Shown here: piece by piece, positions 5,886 to 6,506 of the stretch
Layout of the letters: the number at the start of each line of letters is the position of its first letter
How positions within the stretch are numbered: the first letter of the stretch is position 1
Assembly (NCBI GenBank): GCA_913040905.1
Contig: CAJWIC010000079.1
Location: 1-6,506, forward strand
DNA length: 6,506 bases
Direction: 5' to 3'
Source of the DNA: an uncultured Synechococcus sp.
GTDB taxonomy: Bacteria; Cyanobacteriota; Cyanobacteriia; PCC-6307; Cyanobiaceae
Notes under the pieces: model-generated
What the model saw: only the letters and a program-made list of their open reading frames with translations
The model's database searches: none
Told to the model about the DNA's origin: nothing
Program-made: the position numbers and the translations under genes

Positions 5886-6506
5886 GTGCCCCCTTTCTCG
5901 TCGTTCGATCAGGCTGAGGATCGCTTTGAGGATCTGGTTTGGGGCCAGGTTCTCGTGACACCTTTTGAGGTTGGGGCCTGGGCGCTGCTGGAGCCGATGG
6001 GGGAACAAAACCATGCGCCCCAGCTGTGTTGGATCCGTCCAGATGTGTTGGGTTGTGTCTGGATGGCAGGGAGCGGAGAAGGGACTGCTGGCATGTCGGT
6101 GTTCCTCTCTCTCTTGAGCGCTGAAGGTGGACGTTGGTTGGAACCGCAGCGGATTTCCAGGGATGTTGAGCGGTCGGAACAGAACCCCTTGCTGTTCGTT
6201 TCCGATGGCTGTCTGCACCTGATTCATTCCGCCCAACTGGTTCGCGATCCAGCGGATCGTGATGCGCTCGAGGGATCCAGCAACTTTTCCATGCAGTGGA
6301 CAGCCGTTCTGCGACATCAGCGCCTGGTGCTGGAAAGGCTGGACCTTGCAGACCCTGAGACCTGGTCGGTCGAGGCATGGTCCAGTCCCGTTGACCTGTT
6401 GAACGATCCCGCCTTCTGCCGCAATCCCCCTCATCCTTTGGAGAGTGGAGATTGGTTGTTGCCGATCTACCGCAGCCTGGAAGCGGGCGGGGCCTTTGGT
6501 CATGAC
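5886..6506 (+). CDS. Sialidase-like (BNR/Asp-box) beta-propeller protein, N-terminal part, cut by window edge
   Basis: The frame is open for 207 codons from a GTG at 5886 to the right edge with no stop. The protein resembles the exo-alpha-sialidase-like, six-bladed beta-propeller family (BNR_2 type). Family-like stretches are NHAPQLCWI (42-50), VWMAGSGEGTAGMSVFLSLLS (58-78), a degenerate Asp box SAEGGRW (78-84) followed by LEPQRIS, SEQNPLLF (97-104), and a late RNPPHPLESGDWLLPIYRS (179-197) like the active-site-side strand of the family. No signal peptide is visible from this start. It begins 2 bases after the mgdA-like stop, so translational coupling is likely. True sialidase activity is uncertain: many bacterial members act on other sugars or are uncharacterised, and the catalytic residues lie partly beyond the window. 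The GTG start is chosen by spacing; the frame is open further upstream within mgdA. Confidence 0.75.
   Translation, partial: MPPFSSFDQAEDRFEDLVWGQVLVTPFEVGAWALLEPMGEQNHAPQLCWIRPDVLGCVWMAGSGEGTAGMSVFLSLLSAEGGRWLEPQRISRDVERSEQNPLLFVSDGCLHLIHSAQLVRDPADRDALEGSSNFSMQWTAVLRHQRLVLERLDLADPETWSVEAWSSPVDLLNDPAFCRNPPHPLESGDWLLPIYRSLEAGGAFGHD

Noticed and set aside
5581..6503. Two long overlapping minus-strand frames (5581-6378 and 5766-6503)
   Set aside because: They oppose the end of the mgdA-like gene and the sialidase-like gene, have low-complexity Pro/Arg/Gln/His composition and show no recognisable domain.

Overview
The window looks like chromosomal core genome from a cyanobacterium, most likely a marine Synechococcus or close relative. 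The sequence is GC-rich (estimated by eye at about 60%). Genes are tightly packed, and the content is typical of oxygenic phototrophs: sulfolipid synthesis (sqdB), a Psb34-type photosystem II small protein, a Ycf37-type photosystem I assembly TPR protein, and a glucolipid synthase of the MgdA type. Two copies of the cyanobacterial HIP1 octamer GCGATCGC are present. I saw no mobile element, CRISPR array, tRNA, rRNA or sign of recent transfer, and no gene-free stretch over 300 bases.

Layout, left to right. On the minus strand are the first 12 codons of sqdB (1-36), a 57-residue psb34-like gene (110-283) and thiG (384-1205). On the plus strand, diverging from thiG, is a 183-codon protein of unknown function (1257-1808). 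It ends in a compact hairpin plus T-run that overlaps the end of the next gene. On the minus strand again, reading right to left, is an apparent operon rpmI (L35) - rplT (L20) - ycf37-like TPR gene (2933 down to 1821). Diverging from rpmI is a plus-strand run: a SpoIID/LytB-family lipoprotein (2992-4539), an MgdA-like glycosyltransferase (4564-5883) and a sialidase-like beta-propeller gene that starts 2 bases later and runs off the right edge (5886-6506).

How the genes fit together: sqdB and the mgdA-like gene both make head groups of thylakoid lipids (SQDG, and MGlcDG on the way to MGDG). The psb34- and ycf37-like genes help assemble the two photosystems in that membrane. ThiG makes the thiazole half of thiamin. 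L35 and L20 are ribosomal. The SpoIID-like protein is probably a peptidoglycan-associated envelope protein.

Nothing here amounts to a clearly new system. The parts most worth a second look are the unnamed plus-strand gene, the SpoIID - MgdA - sialidase-like gene string, the attachment of ycf37 to the ribosomal protein operon, and the terminator embedded in a convergent gene end.
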